Assembly: GCA_012032575.1 (NCBI GenBank)
Contig: JAAUSP010000451.1
Span: 1-6,367 of the forward strand
Direction of reading: 5' to 3'
Length of the DNA stretch: 6,367 bases
Source: Anaerolineales bacterium
Lineage (GTDB): Bacteria > Chloroflexota > Anaerolineae > 4572-78 > J111
Positions 1 through 5,980 of this stretch are shown in pieces (position 1 is the stretch's first letter; each line of letters starts with the position of its first letter). Under the pieces are notes generated by a model, which ran no database searches, was not told the origin of the DNA, and saw nothing but the letters and a program-made list of their open reading frames with translations. The translations under genes were made by a program, and so were the position numbers.

Positions 1-5
1 GGAGA

Positions 6-28
6 TTTCTCGGCCTATGGCCTCGAAA
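6..28. repeat. Small imperfect palindrome (intergenic repeat, outer element)
   Basis: Arms TTTCTCGGCC (6-15) and GGCCTCGAAA (19-28) enclose TAT. The arms pair except for two central bases. The pattern resembles the short dispersed repeats of the type GAGATT...CTCGAAATGACA that I remember from intergenic DNA of many environmental bacteria. That family assignment is from memory and unverified. The matching end, ATGACAT, lies at 51-57 beyond an inserted second repeat. Confidence 0.4.
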
Positions 29-50
29 CCTGTCCTGAGCCTGTCGAAGG
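29..50. repeat. REP-like repeat (CCTGAGCCTGTCGAAGG type)
   Basis: The core CCTGAGCCTGTCGAAGG (34-50) is a word I recognise as a very widespread dispersed intergenic repeat in bacterial genomes, usually seen as CCTTCGACAGGCTCAGG on the other strand. It lies directly downstream of the stop codon of the flavoenzyme gene. No intrinsic terminator for that gene is visible, so this repeat DNA may end its transcript, but the sequence does not show that. Confidence 0.5.
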
Positions 51-67
51 ATGACATGGGGGCGGGG

Positions 68-1486
68 TCAAACATTTAACGCAATCACCTTGCCCGGATT
101 CAAAATCCCGTGGGGGTCGAGGGTGGTTTTGAGCTGGCGCATCAGCTTCAGGGCCACCGGGCCGTGCTCGGCCAGCATGTATTTCTGTTTGCCCAGGCCG
201 ACGCCGTGCTCGCCGGTGCAGGTTCCGCCCAGGGCTAAAGCTCGTTCAACCAGGTGATCGTTAACCTGGTTGGCGTGAGCGCGGGCCTCGGCGTCATCCG
301 GTGGAAAGAAAATAGCCGTGTGTAAATTGCCATCCCCGGCATGGCCGATAATCGTCCCCCGGCAATTCAGCCGGGTCATGATTTCGTTGGCGGCGGCAAC
401 CAGGGCTGGAAACTGCGAGATGGGCACCGCCACATCGGTCAGACGGTAATCGTGGCCGGGGTAGTAGCGCATGCTGGTTTCAAAAAAGCGGTGGCGCGCC
501 TGCCAGAGTTGGTTGCGGGCCTCGCGTCCTACGCCGGACTGGAAACGCCGGCACTCATTTTCCCGGCAAATCGTCTCGACCAGGGCCAGTTCCTCGGCCA
601 GCGAAGCCTCGCTTGGCCCGCTGAACTCCATGAAAAGCGTCGGAGCTACCGCCAGATCAAAATTCGCCTCGGTGTTGAGGACGGTAATCGCCTGGGGATT
701 GAGCAGTTCCAGGGCGGTTGGCTCCAGGCCGGAGCCGATGATGGCAAAGACCACTTCCGCGGCAATTTCGACGGTGGGAAAAGCGGCGATGACGGCGCTG
801 AAATGTTCCGGCAGCGGGGCCAGTTTCAGGGTAGCTTCGGTCACAACCCCCAGCGTCCCCTCCGAGCCGACAAACAAATGGGTCAAATCGTAGCCCGCCG
901 ACTGTTTGACCGAGCGTGCGCCGGTACGCAGCACCTCACCGCTGGCCAGCACCACTTCCAGGGCCAGCACATTGTCGCGAGTCGCGCCGTATTTTACCGT
1001 GCGAATCCCGGCGGCGTTGTTTGCCACCATGCCGCCGATGCTGGCATTAGCGCCCGGATCGGGAGCAAAAAAAAGGCCGCATTGGGCCAATGCCTTATTC
1101 ATATCTTTGTACAACATCCCCGGCTGAACCGTCACCTGAAAATCGGTTTCGTGGACGGCCAGGATTTGGTTCATCTGTTGAAAATTGAGCACCAGCCCGC
1201 CGCACACCGGAATGGGATTGCCTTCCAGGCTGGTCCCCGCGCCCCAGGCGGTCACGGGCAGGCGGGACTCGTTGGCACAGGCCAGGATAGCGCTGACTTC
1301 GGCGGTGGTTTTGGGCCAGATGATCACATCGGGGAAACGTTCGGGGTGCGCCGATTGGTCACGGGCATGCAGGGCGCGGTCGGCCTGAGCCACCGACAAA
1401 CGTTCATGGCCCACAATGGCTTGCAAAGCAGGCAAAACAACAGCCAGGTCAATATTGGTGATGGATGTCGGTTCAGTGACAATCAT
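68..1486 (-). CDS. FAD-binding D-lactate dehydrogenase (LDHD/GlcD-like oxidase)
   Basis: This 472-residue protein is a flavoprotein of the vanillyl-alcohol-oxidase superfamily. It probably oxidises D-lactate or a similar D-2-hydroxyacid (glycolate is possible) and passes electrons to a cytochrome or quinone. The FAD-binding PCMH domain covers about residues 50-225, with WGAGTSLEG (81-89), PDPGANASIGGM (142-153) and LFVGSEGTLG (204-213). The FAD-oxidase C-terminal domain covers about 226-470, with DVAVP (351-355), GHAGDGNLH (381-389), GTCTGEHGVG (421-430) and the terminal LNPGKV. In this family the histidines of GHAGDGNLH and the GEHG motif bind a divalent metal at the active site. Length is normal and no signal peptide or membrane segment is seen. 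The ATG at 1486 is preceded by a purine-rich GGGGGAG (1490-1496) as ribosome site. It is divergent from the small gene at 1657; a weak promoter candidate is TTGTTT-17-CATGAT (1553 down to 1525). Substrate cannot be settled from sequence. Confidence 0.9.
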   Translation of the reverse strand: MIVTEPTSITNIDLAVVLPALQAIVGHERLSVAQADRALHARDQSAHPERFPDVIIWPKTTAEVSAILACANESRLPVTAWGAGTSLEGNPIPVCGGLVLNFQQMNQILAVHETDFQVTVQPGMLYKDMNKALAQCGLFFAPDPGANASIGGMVANNAAGIRTVKYGATRDNVLALEVVLASGEVLRTGARSVKQSAGYDLTHLFVGSEGTLGVVTEATLKLAPLPEHFSAVIAAFPTVEIAAEVVFAIIGSGLEPTALELLNPQAITVLNTEANFDLAVAPTLFMEFSGPSEASLAEELALVETICRENECRRFQSGVGREARNQLWQARHRFFETSMRYYPGHDYRLTDVAVPISQFPALVAAANEIMTRLNCRGTIIGHAGDGNLHTAIFFPPDDAEARAHANQVNDHLVERALALGGTCTGEHGVGLGKQKYMLAEHGPVALKLMRQLKTTLDPHGILNPGKVIALNV

Positions 1487-1567
1487 ACTCTCCCCCTTTT
1501 TATACCAAGCGGATAAGCGGGGCTATCATGCCTCAAACGGACAGAAAAAACAAAATCAAAAAACTGG

Positions 1568-1596
1568 TTGACTCTGCCTCGATTAGGCTTTATACT
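1568..1596 (+). promoter_or_regulatory. Sigma-70 promoter for the small unknown gene
   Basis: TTGACT (1568-1573) and TATACT (1591-1596) are separated by exactly 17 bases, each one mismatch from consensus. Transcription would start near 1603, giving a leader of about 54 bases before the ATG at 1657. This is among the best promoter matches of the window. Confidence 0.75.
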
Positions 1597-1656
1597 GGAT
1601 GAGCAAGGTCAAATCAAATACCGGTTTCTTTATTCATCTGCTTTATGGAGGATATA

Positions 1657-2013
1657 ATGACAACGACGACATTTGACATTGAGTTCATTGATGAAACCAA
1701 GGGGCAAATTGCAGAGATTGGCAACTGGCTGAACTACAGCCCCAATGAAGTTGTAGCCCATGCTATAAGCAAACTCTATTGGGAAACTGCGCCCGACGAG
1801 GTTAAGGCCCAAAAATTCTATGAAAAGCGGGTTGAGCTGAGAGAATTAGTCCAAAAAGGTCTGGATAAGATTGCAGATATGGAGACCGGAGAATCCTCCC
1901 CCGCCTTGGAAAAGCTCAGCGTGGAGCAGATTGGCGTGGCCAAACAGTGGCTTATCAACTCGTGGGCCAATATCGAACTCCTTGAAATTTTTATGGAAGC
2001 AGATAATTCCTAA
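1657..2013 (+). CDS. Small acidic protein of unknown function, possible ribbon-helix-helix N-terminus
   Basis: I do not recognise this 118-residue soluble protein. The start is ATG 1657, not the in-frame ATG at 1645, because GGAGG (1647-1651) overlaps the upstream ATG and sits five bases before 1657. Residues 6-11 could form a strand, followed by two predicted helices (about 13-26 and 29-43) split by a YSP turn. That spacing is reminiscent of ribbon-helix-helix DNA-binding proteins or antitoxins, though the similarity is only by eye. The remainder (46-115) looks helical and is rich in Glu and Lys. There is no membrane segment or signal peptide. It stands alone between the divergent flavoenzyme gene and the convergent murF-alr gene, with no partner toxin beside it. 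It looks less GC-rich than its neighbours, which may hint at a different origin. A strong promoter, a good ribosome site and an intact frame make it likely to be expressed. Confidence 0.75.
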   Translation: MTTTTFDIEFIDETKGQIAEIGNWLNYSPNEVVAHAISKLYWETAPDEVKAQKFYEKRVELRELVQKGLDKIADMETGESSPALEKLSVEQIGVAKQWLINSWANIELLEIFMEADNS

Positions 2014-2070
2014 GCCGTTCCAGCGGCATAAGCATTTAGGCCCGGTTTTTGTTTCGGTCAGTTGATATAA

Positions 2071-2114
2071 ACGTGATACGTGATACGTAATTTTTTACGC
2101 ATCACGCATCACGT
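2071..2114. repeat. Heptamer-built inverted repeat between convergent genes; possible terminator
   Basis: The left arm (2071-2090) and right arm (2095-2114) pair at 18 of 20 positions around a TTTT loop. Each arm is a tandem of seven-base units, GTGATAC on the left and GCATCAC/GTATCAC on the right, so the stem can also form in shifted registers; the right-hand units run to 2119. It lies 57 bases after the small gene's stop and 40 bases beyond the stop of the convergent murF-alr gene. It could therefore end both transcripts, although no strong T tract follows on either strand. Confidence 0.65.
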
Positions 2115-2153
2115 ATCACCATGGCCCAAACAAAAATCGTTGCAGGAATTTTA

Positions 2154-2615
2154 TCACGACACTCGCGGCACCCGCGCCAGTAATTCGCTGACGACTTCGT
2201 AATTGATTGTCCCCAGGCGTTTGGCTACTTCTTCAGCCGTAATAACCTCATCGCCTTGCCGGCCAATCAAGATTACTTCATCCCCCTGGCGAACATTGGG
2301 AATATGGGTCACATTGATCGCGCATTGATCCATACTGACTCGTCCCACCAGCGGGGCACGCTGCCCCTTGACCAGCACCTCACCCCAGGTATGTGGCCCC
2401 CGCCTGAAACCATCGGCATACCCCACGGGAAGAATCGCAATTGTCTCCTCACCCTGAGTATAATATGTAGCGCCGTAGCCGACCGGGCTGTTGGGCGGCA
2501 GTGTTTTGACCTGCCCGACAGTGGTTTTGAAGGTCAGCGCCGGGCGAAATTCCGGCGGTAAGGCGAGGGTGGCGGCAGGCGGCAGCCCATAAATCCCAAT
2601 ACCGGGCCGAACCAT
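2154..2615 (-). CDS. alr: C-terminal fragment of alanine racemase (after frameshift)
   Basis: This frame holds the C-terminal beta domain of the racemase. Family-like sequence begins at the codon at 2672 (LIHAANTAGLLNLPEARFD), directly at the frameshift; ATG 2615 is merely the first methionine and not a true start. It contains VRPGIGIYG, VGYGATY with the second catalytic base (Tyr740 of the repaired protein), LPVGYADGFRR and GRVSMDQ. It closes with the usual NYEVVSELLARVPR end. All parts expected of the domain are present, so the lesion upstream is the only visible damage. Alone it could not racemise alanine, because the PLP lysine lies in the other fragment. No ribosome site clearly serves ATG 2615, and independent translation is unlikely. 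Confidence 0.85.
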   Translation of the reverse strand: MVRPGIGIYGLPPAATLALPPEFRPALTFKTTVGQVKTLPPNSPVGYGATYYTQGEETIAILPVGYADGFRRGPHTWGEVLVKGQRAPLVGRVSMDQCAINVTHIPNVRQGDEVILIGRQGDEVITAEEVAKRLGTINYEVVSELLARVPRVS

Positions 2616-2668
2616 GTCGAAGCGGGCTTCGGGCAGGTTGAGCAGGCCGGCGGTGTTGGCCGCGTGAA

Positions 2669-4573
2669 TCAGGGCGGACGCAGGCCGGCTGCATCCAGTT
2701 CGGCCAGCAAACCCTGGAAGCGGCGCAGTTGTTCATGGGCATAACTCAGATCGGACTCGTCGGCGGTGCCAAAGTGGGTGTAGAGGCCCTCGACTTCCAG
2801 GCCGGGCCGGTTGATGGCCTCCAGAAAAGGCCGGACTTCATGGGGCAGCAGACCCAGCCGCCCCATGCCGCTGTCAACCTTCACATGGACCCGGGCGGTC
2901 TGGTTCAAGTCGGTAGCGGCGCGGGTGAATGCGCGGGCGATTTCTTCGGTAAAAATGGTAGCGCTGATGTTGTGGGCGATGGCGTCGTGGGCCTGCCAGG
3001 CGGGCATATAACTCATCACCAGAATAGGCGCTTCGATACCGGCCCGGCGCAAGTTGATGGCTTCGCCCAGGGTGGCGACACCCACCCAACTGGCCCCATT
3101 ATTCAGCACCGTCCGGGCAACTTTGACCATCCCGTGGCCATAGGCGTCGGCCTTAAGCACGGCCATTATCTTGGCCGGGGTAACCAGTTGGGCCAGCAGG
3201 CGGACATTGTTGGCAATGGCGTCCAGGTTGATTTCAACCCAGGTGGGCCGGGCCGGCTGGCGGGCGCGGACCTGTTCCCAGCCTGCCCCCTGGCGCACCA
3301 ACTGCACCCGGTCCCGTTCCGGTTGAGCCAGTAGTTTCTGGACCACCCGCTCCAGACGTACCCCGCCCCCCCCCTTGACCAAAACCACCGTATCGGGCGA
3401 GAGCAAATCATGCACGGCGGCGGCGGCATCGTCGCTGGTAAACGTGACGTGCAGGGCATGTTTACCCAAACCAACGGCACGAGCGGCGGCCGCAATGTGT
3501 TGGCCCATCTCGCCCTGCGTGACCAATCGCTGCACTCGTGTGCCGGCATACTGCCCAATTTGCTGGTGAGCTTCACTTTCGATGTCGCCCAGGTCGGGCA
3601 TGTCGCCCAGGATAGCCACTTTGTGCGCGCCGGGCAGTTCGGCCAGCGTATCCAGGGCAGCGATTACCGCCTCCGGGCTGGAGTTGAAGGTATCATCCAA
3701 AATGAGCGCACCGTTTCGACCGGGCAGCGGGTTCAGGCGGCCCGGTACGCGAGGCAGTTTAGCTAACGCCGCCAGCGCCGCTTCGGGCGGCACATTGAGC
3801 ACCAACCCGACAGCCACCGCGGCCAGAACGGGATAAATCTGGTGACGGCCCAGCAGCGGAATTTTGCCGGGGTAGCTGCGGCCTTCGTAATGCAGGGTAA
3901 AAGCGAGGCCGTCGGGCCGCACCTTCAAATCGGTGGCGCGGATATCGGCCCCAGCCGACAGACCAAAGGTGAGGATGCGGGCTTTGGTGCGGGGAACCAT
4001 GCCGGCCACGCGCGGATCGTCGGCGTTGAGAATGGCCGAGCCGGTAAATGGCAACGCCTCGATCAGGCGGCCTTTCTCGTTGGCAATGTTGGCCAGCGTA
4101 CCCAGGTAGGCCAGGTGAGTTTGATTGATGGTGGTGATAACTCCGATTTCGGGCTGAGCGATGCGCACCAATTCGGCAATTTCGCCAAAGCTGTCACAAG
4201 CCATTTCCAGCACCGCCACTTCGTGGTCGGGGGTCAGCTCGCCCAGAGCGATGGGCAATCCGTAGCGACCATTATAGCTGCCATAATTTTTGAAAACCTG
4301 GTATCGCTGCTGCAACACGGCGGCAATGGCTTCTTTGGATGTGGTTTTGCCGCTGGAGCCGGTCACACCGATCACTTTGGAGCGGTGTTTTTGAAGAACA
4401 TAGGTGGCGTAATCGGTGATGGCTTGCTGAAGGTCCGGCACAATCACCGCGGTGACAGGCGCGGCTAAGGTGGTCAACGCCGCCGGATATTCACACAGAA
4501 CGCCGGCTGCGCCGCGCCGGACGGCATCGGCGATAAAATCGTGGCCGTCGCCGGTGGCGGTTTTGACAGCCAA
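2669..4573 (-). CDS. murF-alr: Main intact frame: MurF domain plus N-terminal half of alanine racemase
   Basis: This is the longest uninterrupted segment of the fused gene. The frame is open slightly upstream of 4573, and the TTG there is probably not the native start. In the numbering of the repaired protein, the MurF part shows the ATP-binding loop GVTGSSGKTT (109-118) and EMACDSFGEIAEL (163-175). It also shows LNADDPR (222-228), LGRHQ (281-285) and the ligase C-terminal markers DDTFNSSPE (333-341) and ILGDM (361-365). The usual KGSR near the MurF end reads KGGGG (440-444) and is encoded by a run of nine G. A linker of about 25 residues leads into alanine racemase, which begins near WVEINLDAI (485-493). 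The PLP lysine is in VLKADAYGHG (Lys514), and KVDSGMGRLGL follows with the lysine that is carbamylated in family members (Lys605). The frame ends at the false TGA at 2669. Confidence 0.9.
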   Translation of the reverse strand: MAVKTATGDGHDFIADAVRRGAAGVLCEYPAALTTLAAPVTAVIVPDLQQAITDYATYVLQKHRSKVIGVTGSSGKTTSKEAIAAVLQQRYQVFKNYGSYNGRYGLPIALGELTPDHEVAVLEMACDSFGEIAELVRIAQPEIGVITTINQTHLAYLGTLANIANEKGRLIEALPFTGSAILNADDPRVAGMVPRTKARILTFGLSAGADIRATDLKVRPDGLAFTLHYEGRSYPGKIPLLGRHQIYPVLAAVAVGLVLNVPPEAALAALAKLPRVPGRLNPLPGRNGALILDDTFNSSPEAVIAALDTLAELPGAHKVAILGDMPDLGDIESEAHQQIGQYAGTRVQRLVTQGEMGQHIAAAARAVGLGKHALHVTFTSDDAAAAVHDLLSPDTVVLVKGGGGVRLERVVQKLLAQPERDRVQLVRQGAGWEQVRARQPARPTWVEINLDAIANNVRLLAQLVTPAKIMAVLKADAYGHGMVKVARTVLNNGASWVGVATLGEAINLRRAGIEAPILVMSYMPAWQAHDAIAHNISATIFTEEIARAFTRAATDLNQTARVHVKVDSGMGRLGLLPHEVRPFLEAINRPGLEVEGLYTHFGTADESDLSYAHEQLRRFQGLLAELDAAGLRPP

Positions 4574-4839
4574 AAAAAGCTGGCCCGGTTCGAGCCGGCG
4601 CGAGTCGAAGGCGAAACTGGTGAATTCGGTGGCCTGGCCGGGCCGTAAAGTTGGCCGCCGGTGGCCTGAAGTAAATCGTCAAGGTTAATCATCCACAACT
4701 CTCCTACGGTGGCAAAGCTTGCTCTCAAATCGGACAAACTCAGCTCATCCTACAAATTAACAGGCGGCATTGTACCATACAACAAAGGGGAATGACCAAT
4801 ATCCGGGCATGATTGGCCGGAGACAAAGACCCCGGCAGA

Positions 4840-4867
4840 TTGACAATTCATCGTTGACCATTATTAT
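4840..4867 (+). promoter_or_regulatory. Sigma-70 promoter for the TrmO-chorismate mutase gene
   Basis: TTGACA (4840-4845, perfect) and TATTAT (4862-4867, one mismatch) are spaced by 16 bases. The start point would be near 4874, leaving a short leader of about 25 bases before the ATG at 4899. A small inverted repeat, GCCGG (4816-4820) and CCGGC (4832-4836), sits just upstream of the -35 and could be an operator, but that is a guess. Confidence 0.7.
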
Positions 4868-4898
4868 CAGGCAACATTTAAAAACGAGGAGTTCCGCG

Positions 4899-5630
4899 AT
4901 GAACGAAACGCTTAGCCTGACCCCTATCGGCTACGTCAAAAGCCAATTTGAAACCAACACCCCGGCAGAGGAAATGCGAGCGCAGCCTGCGCAGATTATC
5001 CTCAAACCCGAACTTGAGCCGGGGCTGTTGGGCCTGGAAACCGGGGCCGACATTGTGGTACTGTTTTGCTTCCACCGGGTGCAGTCGGAAGAGATTACCT
5101 TGCAGCTTCACCCGCGCCACAATCCCGACAATCCCCTGCGGGGCGTTTTTGCCACCCGCAGCCAGTTTCGGCCCAACCGCATCGGCGCAACGGTGGCGCG
5201 AGTTGAACGGGTCGAAGGGAATATGCTGCATGTCAGCGGGCTGGATGCCCAGGATGGCGCGCCGGTGCTGGACCTCAAGCCTTATGTGGCTTTTTTTGAT
5301 AGGGACACCCACAGCCAACAGTTCGAGGTGCATCAGGTGGCCAGCCTGGCCGAAGCCCGCGCCGCCATTGATTTGATTGATACCGAAGTGATCCGGCTGC
5401 TCGGCAACCGGGCTGCCTATGTCCGGCAGGTGGTCAACTTCAAAAAGACCCCCGAAGAAGTCCGCGCCCCGGCTCGCTATGCCGAGGTGATGCGCCGTCG
5501 CCGCGAATTGGCCGAAGCCAACGGCCTCAACCCCGACGTGATCGAGGAAATGTACAAATTATTGGTAGAGAATTTCATCCAGGAAGAAATGAAGCTGCTG
5601 CGGGAGAGGGAAGAAGGAAGTAGGGAGTAA
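4899..5630 (+). CDS. TrmO/TsaA-like tRNA methyltransferase fused to a chorismate mutase (PchB-like) domain
   Basis: The protein has 243 residues and two domains. Residues 5-138 are a TsaA-like domain. In TrmO this domain uses S-adenosylmethionine to N6-methylate the t6A at position 37 of tRNA-Thr. Markers are PIGYVKS (9-15), HPRHNP (71-76), GVFATRSQFRPNRIG (82-96) and LDAQDGAPVLDLKPY (115-129). Residues 149-238 are a helical AroQ-type chorismate mutase domain. By eye they align without gaps to Pseudomonas PchB, isochorismate-pyruvate lyase, as I remember it. Arg154, Arg171 and Lys182 fall on PchB Arg14, Arg31 and Lys42, and Glu230 falls on Gln90. The active site therefore looks intact, and chorismate mutase or lyase activity is plausible. 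E. coli TrmO has a different C-terminal domain. ATG 4899 is chosen because GAGGAG (4886-4891) lies seven bases upstream; an open frame back to 4770 has no such site and would overlap the promoter. The charged tail (REREEGSRE) is encoded by purine-rich DNA leading into a repeat. Confidence 0.85.
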   Translation: MNETLSLTPIGYVKSQFETNTPAEEMRAQPAQIILKPELEPGLLGLETGADIVVLFCFHRVQSEEITLQLHPRHNPDNPLRGVFATRSQFRPNRIGATVARVERVEGNMLHVSGLDAQDGAPVLDLKPYVAFFDRDTHSQQFEVHQVASLAEARAAIDLIDTEVIRLLGNRAAYVRQVVNFKKTPEEVRAPARYAEVMRRRRELAEANGLNPDVIEEMYKLLVENFIQEEMKLLREREEGSRE

Positions 5631-5631
5631 T

Positions 5632-5651
5632 GAGGAGGGAGGAGGGAGGAG
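5632..5651. repeat. GAGGAGG heptamer tandem repeat
   Basis: Two full GAGGAGG units and six bases of a third follow the stop codon of the fusion gene. The purine-only tract begins within the last codons of that gene. The G runs might fold as a two-tetrad quadruplex. The period of seven matches the two hairpin repeats elsewhere in the window. Confidence 0.6.
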
Positions 5652-5682
5652 TAAGAGAATAGAACTGTAAGGAAATGAAAGC

Positions 5683-5709
5683 CCCTCAGTTTCTTTAGTT
5701 CCCTCAGTT
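5683..5709. repeat. Nine-base tandem repeat (CCCTCAGTT, TCTTTAGTT, CCCTCAGTT)
   Basis: Three nine-base units stand in a row; the outer two are identical and the middle one differs at three positions. With GAACTGTAAGG... at 5662-5681 the right-hand part could form a weak imperfect hairpin after the fusion gene. It has no T tract, so terminator function is doubtful. Confidence 0.4.
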
Positions 5710-5723
5710 CCCGGCTTGATAAA

Positions 5724-5752
5724 TTGACGAGTCAGACAAATTGAGGTAAAAT
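5724..5752 (+). promoter_or_regulatory. Sigma-70 promoter of the tRNA cluster
   Basis: TTGACG (5724-5729) and TAAAAT (5747-5752) are separated by 17 bases, with one mismatch in each hexamer. Transcription would start near 5759, about 47 bases before tRNA-Leu. Confidence 0.7.
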
Positions 5753-5763
5753 CCCTGCTGTTG

Positions 5764-5794
5764 TTCGCCACAGCACCTGGGCGCTGTGAGCGAA
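5764..5794 (+). other. Hairpin in the 5' leader of the tRNA transcript
   Basis: TTCGCCACAGC (5764-5774) pairs with GCTGTG-A-GCGAA (5783-5794) to give an 11-base-pair stem with one bulged A and an eight-base loop. It fills most of the predicted leader between the promoter and tRNA-Leu. It may guide precursor processing or simply protect the 5' end; the function is unknown. Confidence 0.5.
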
Positions 5795-5805
5795 GGGGAA
5801 AACAA

Positions 5806-5889
<84 letters not shown>

Positions 5890-5904
5890 CTGTTTTATCG
5901 CAAA

Positions 5905-5977
5905 GCCGCATTCGTCTAGTGGCCCAGGACGCCGCCCTCTCAAGGCGGTAACACGGGTTCGAATCCCGTATGCGGCA
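5905..5977 (+). tRNA. tRNA-Glu (anticodon CTC)
   Basis: The acceptor arms GCCGCAT (5905-5911) and ATGCGGC (5970-5976) pair fully, with discriminator A5977. The anticodon stem CCGCC/GGCGG encloses CTCTCAA with anticodon CTC at 5939-5941, reading GAG. The T arm is ACGGG-TTCGAAT-CCCGT. CCA is not encoded. It lies 15 bases after tRNA-Leu, so the two are probably cut from one precursor. Confidence 0.95.
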
Positions 5978-5980
5978 TGG

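Larger units (their letters stand above)
2154..4692 (-). pseudogene. murF-alr: murF-alr fusion gene interrupted by two one-base frameshifts
   Basis: Read with both frameshifts repaired, this is one 846-residue protein. An N-terminal MurF (about 1-460) would add D-Ala-D-Ala to UDP-MurNAc-tripeptide using ATP. A C-terminal PLP alanine racemase (about 483-846) would make the D-alanine. The start is ATG 4692, with AGGAG (4701-4705) eight bases upstream; an in-frame start at 4737 lacks this support. The first break is at the GGG of 4640-4642 (CCC on the coding strand), after residues MINLDDLLQATGGQLYGP. The second is at the GGG of 2672-2674, after residue 674, and creates a TGA stop. Adding one C at each site restores family-like protein, including the DSR motif (30-32) after the first and LIHAANTAG after the second. 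Either these are base-calling errors in short G/C runs or the gene has very recently decayed. MurF-Alr fusions are known in Bacteroidota. No operon partner is visible. Confidence 0.85.

Noticed and set aside
341..1516. Long plus-strand frame of 391 codons opposite the flavoenzyme gene
   Set aside because: It is the antisense shadow of a gene with clear family motifs; its protein is low in recognisable content and has no ribosome site.
2014..2027. GCCG...CGGC hairpin right after the small gene as a terminator
   Set aside because: The stem has only four pairs and no following T tract; the larger hairpin at 2071-2114 is a better candidate.
2665..2680. Programmed -1 frameshift in alanine racemase
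   Set aside because: The site lacks a canonical slippery heptamer and no downstream pseudoknot is evident; a missing C explains it better, particularly with the same lesion at 4640-4642.
4770..4898. Upstream extension of the TrmO-chorismate mutase protein by 43 residues
   Set aside because: The extension overlaps the promoter at 4840-4867 and has no ribosome site, while ATG 4899 has GAGGAG at a good distance and begins where TsaA-like proteins begin.
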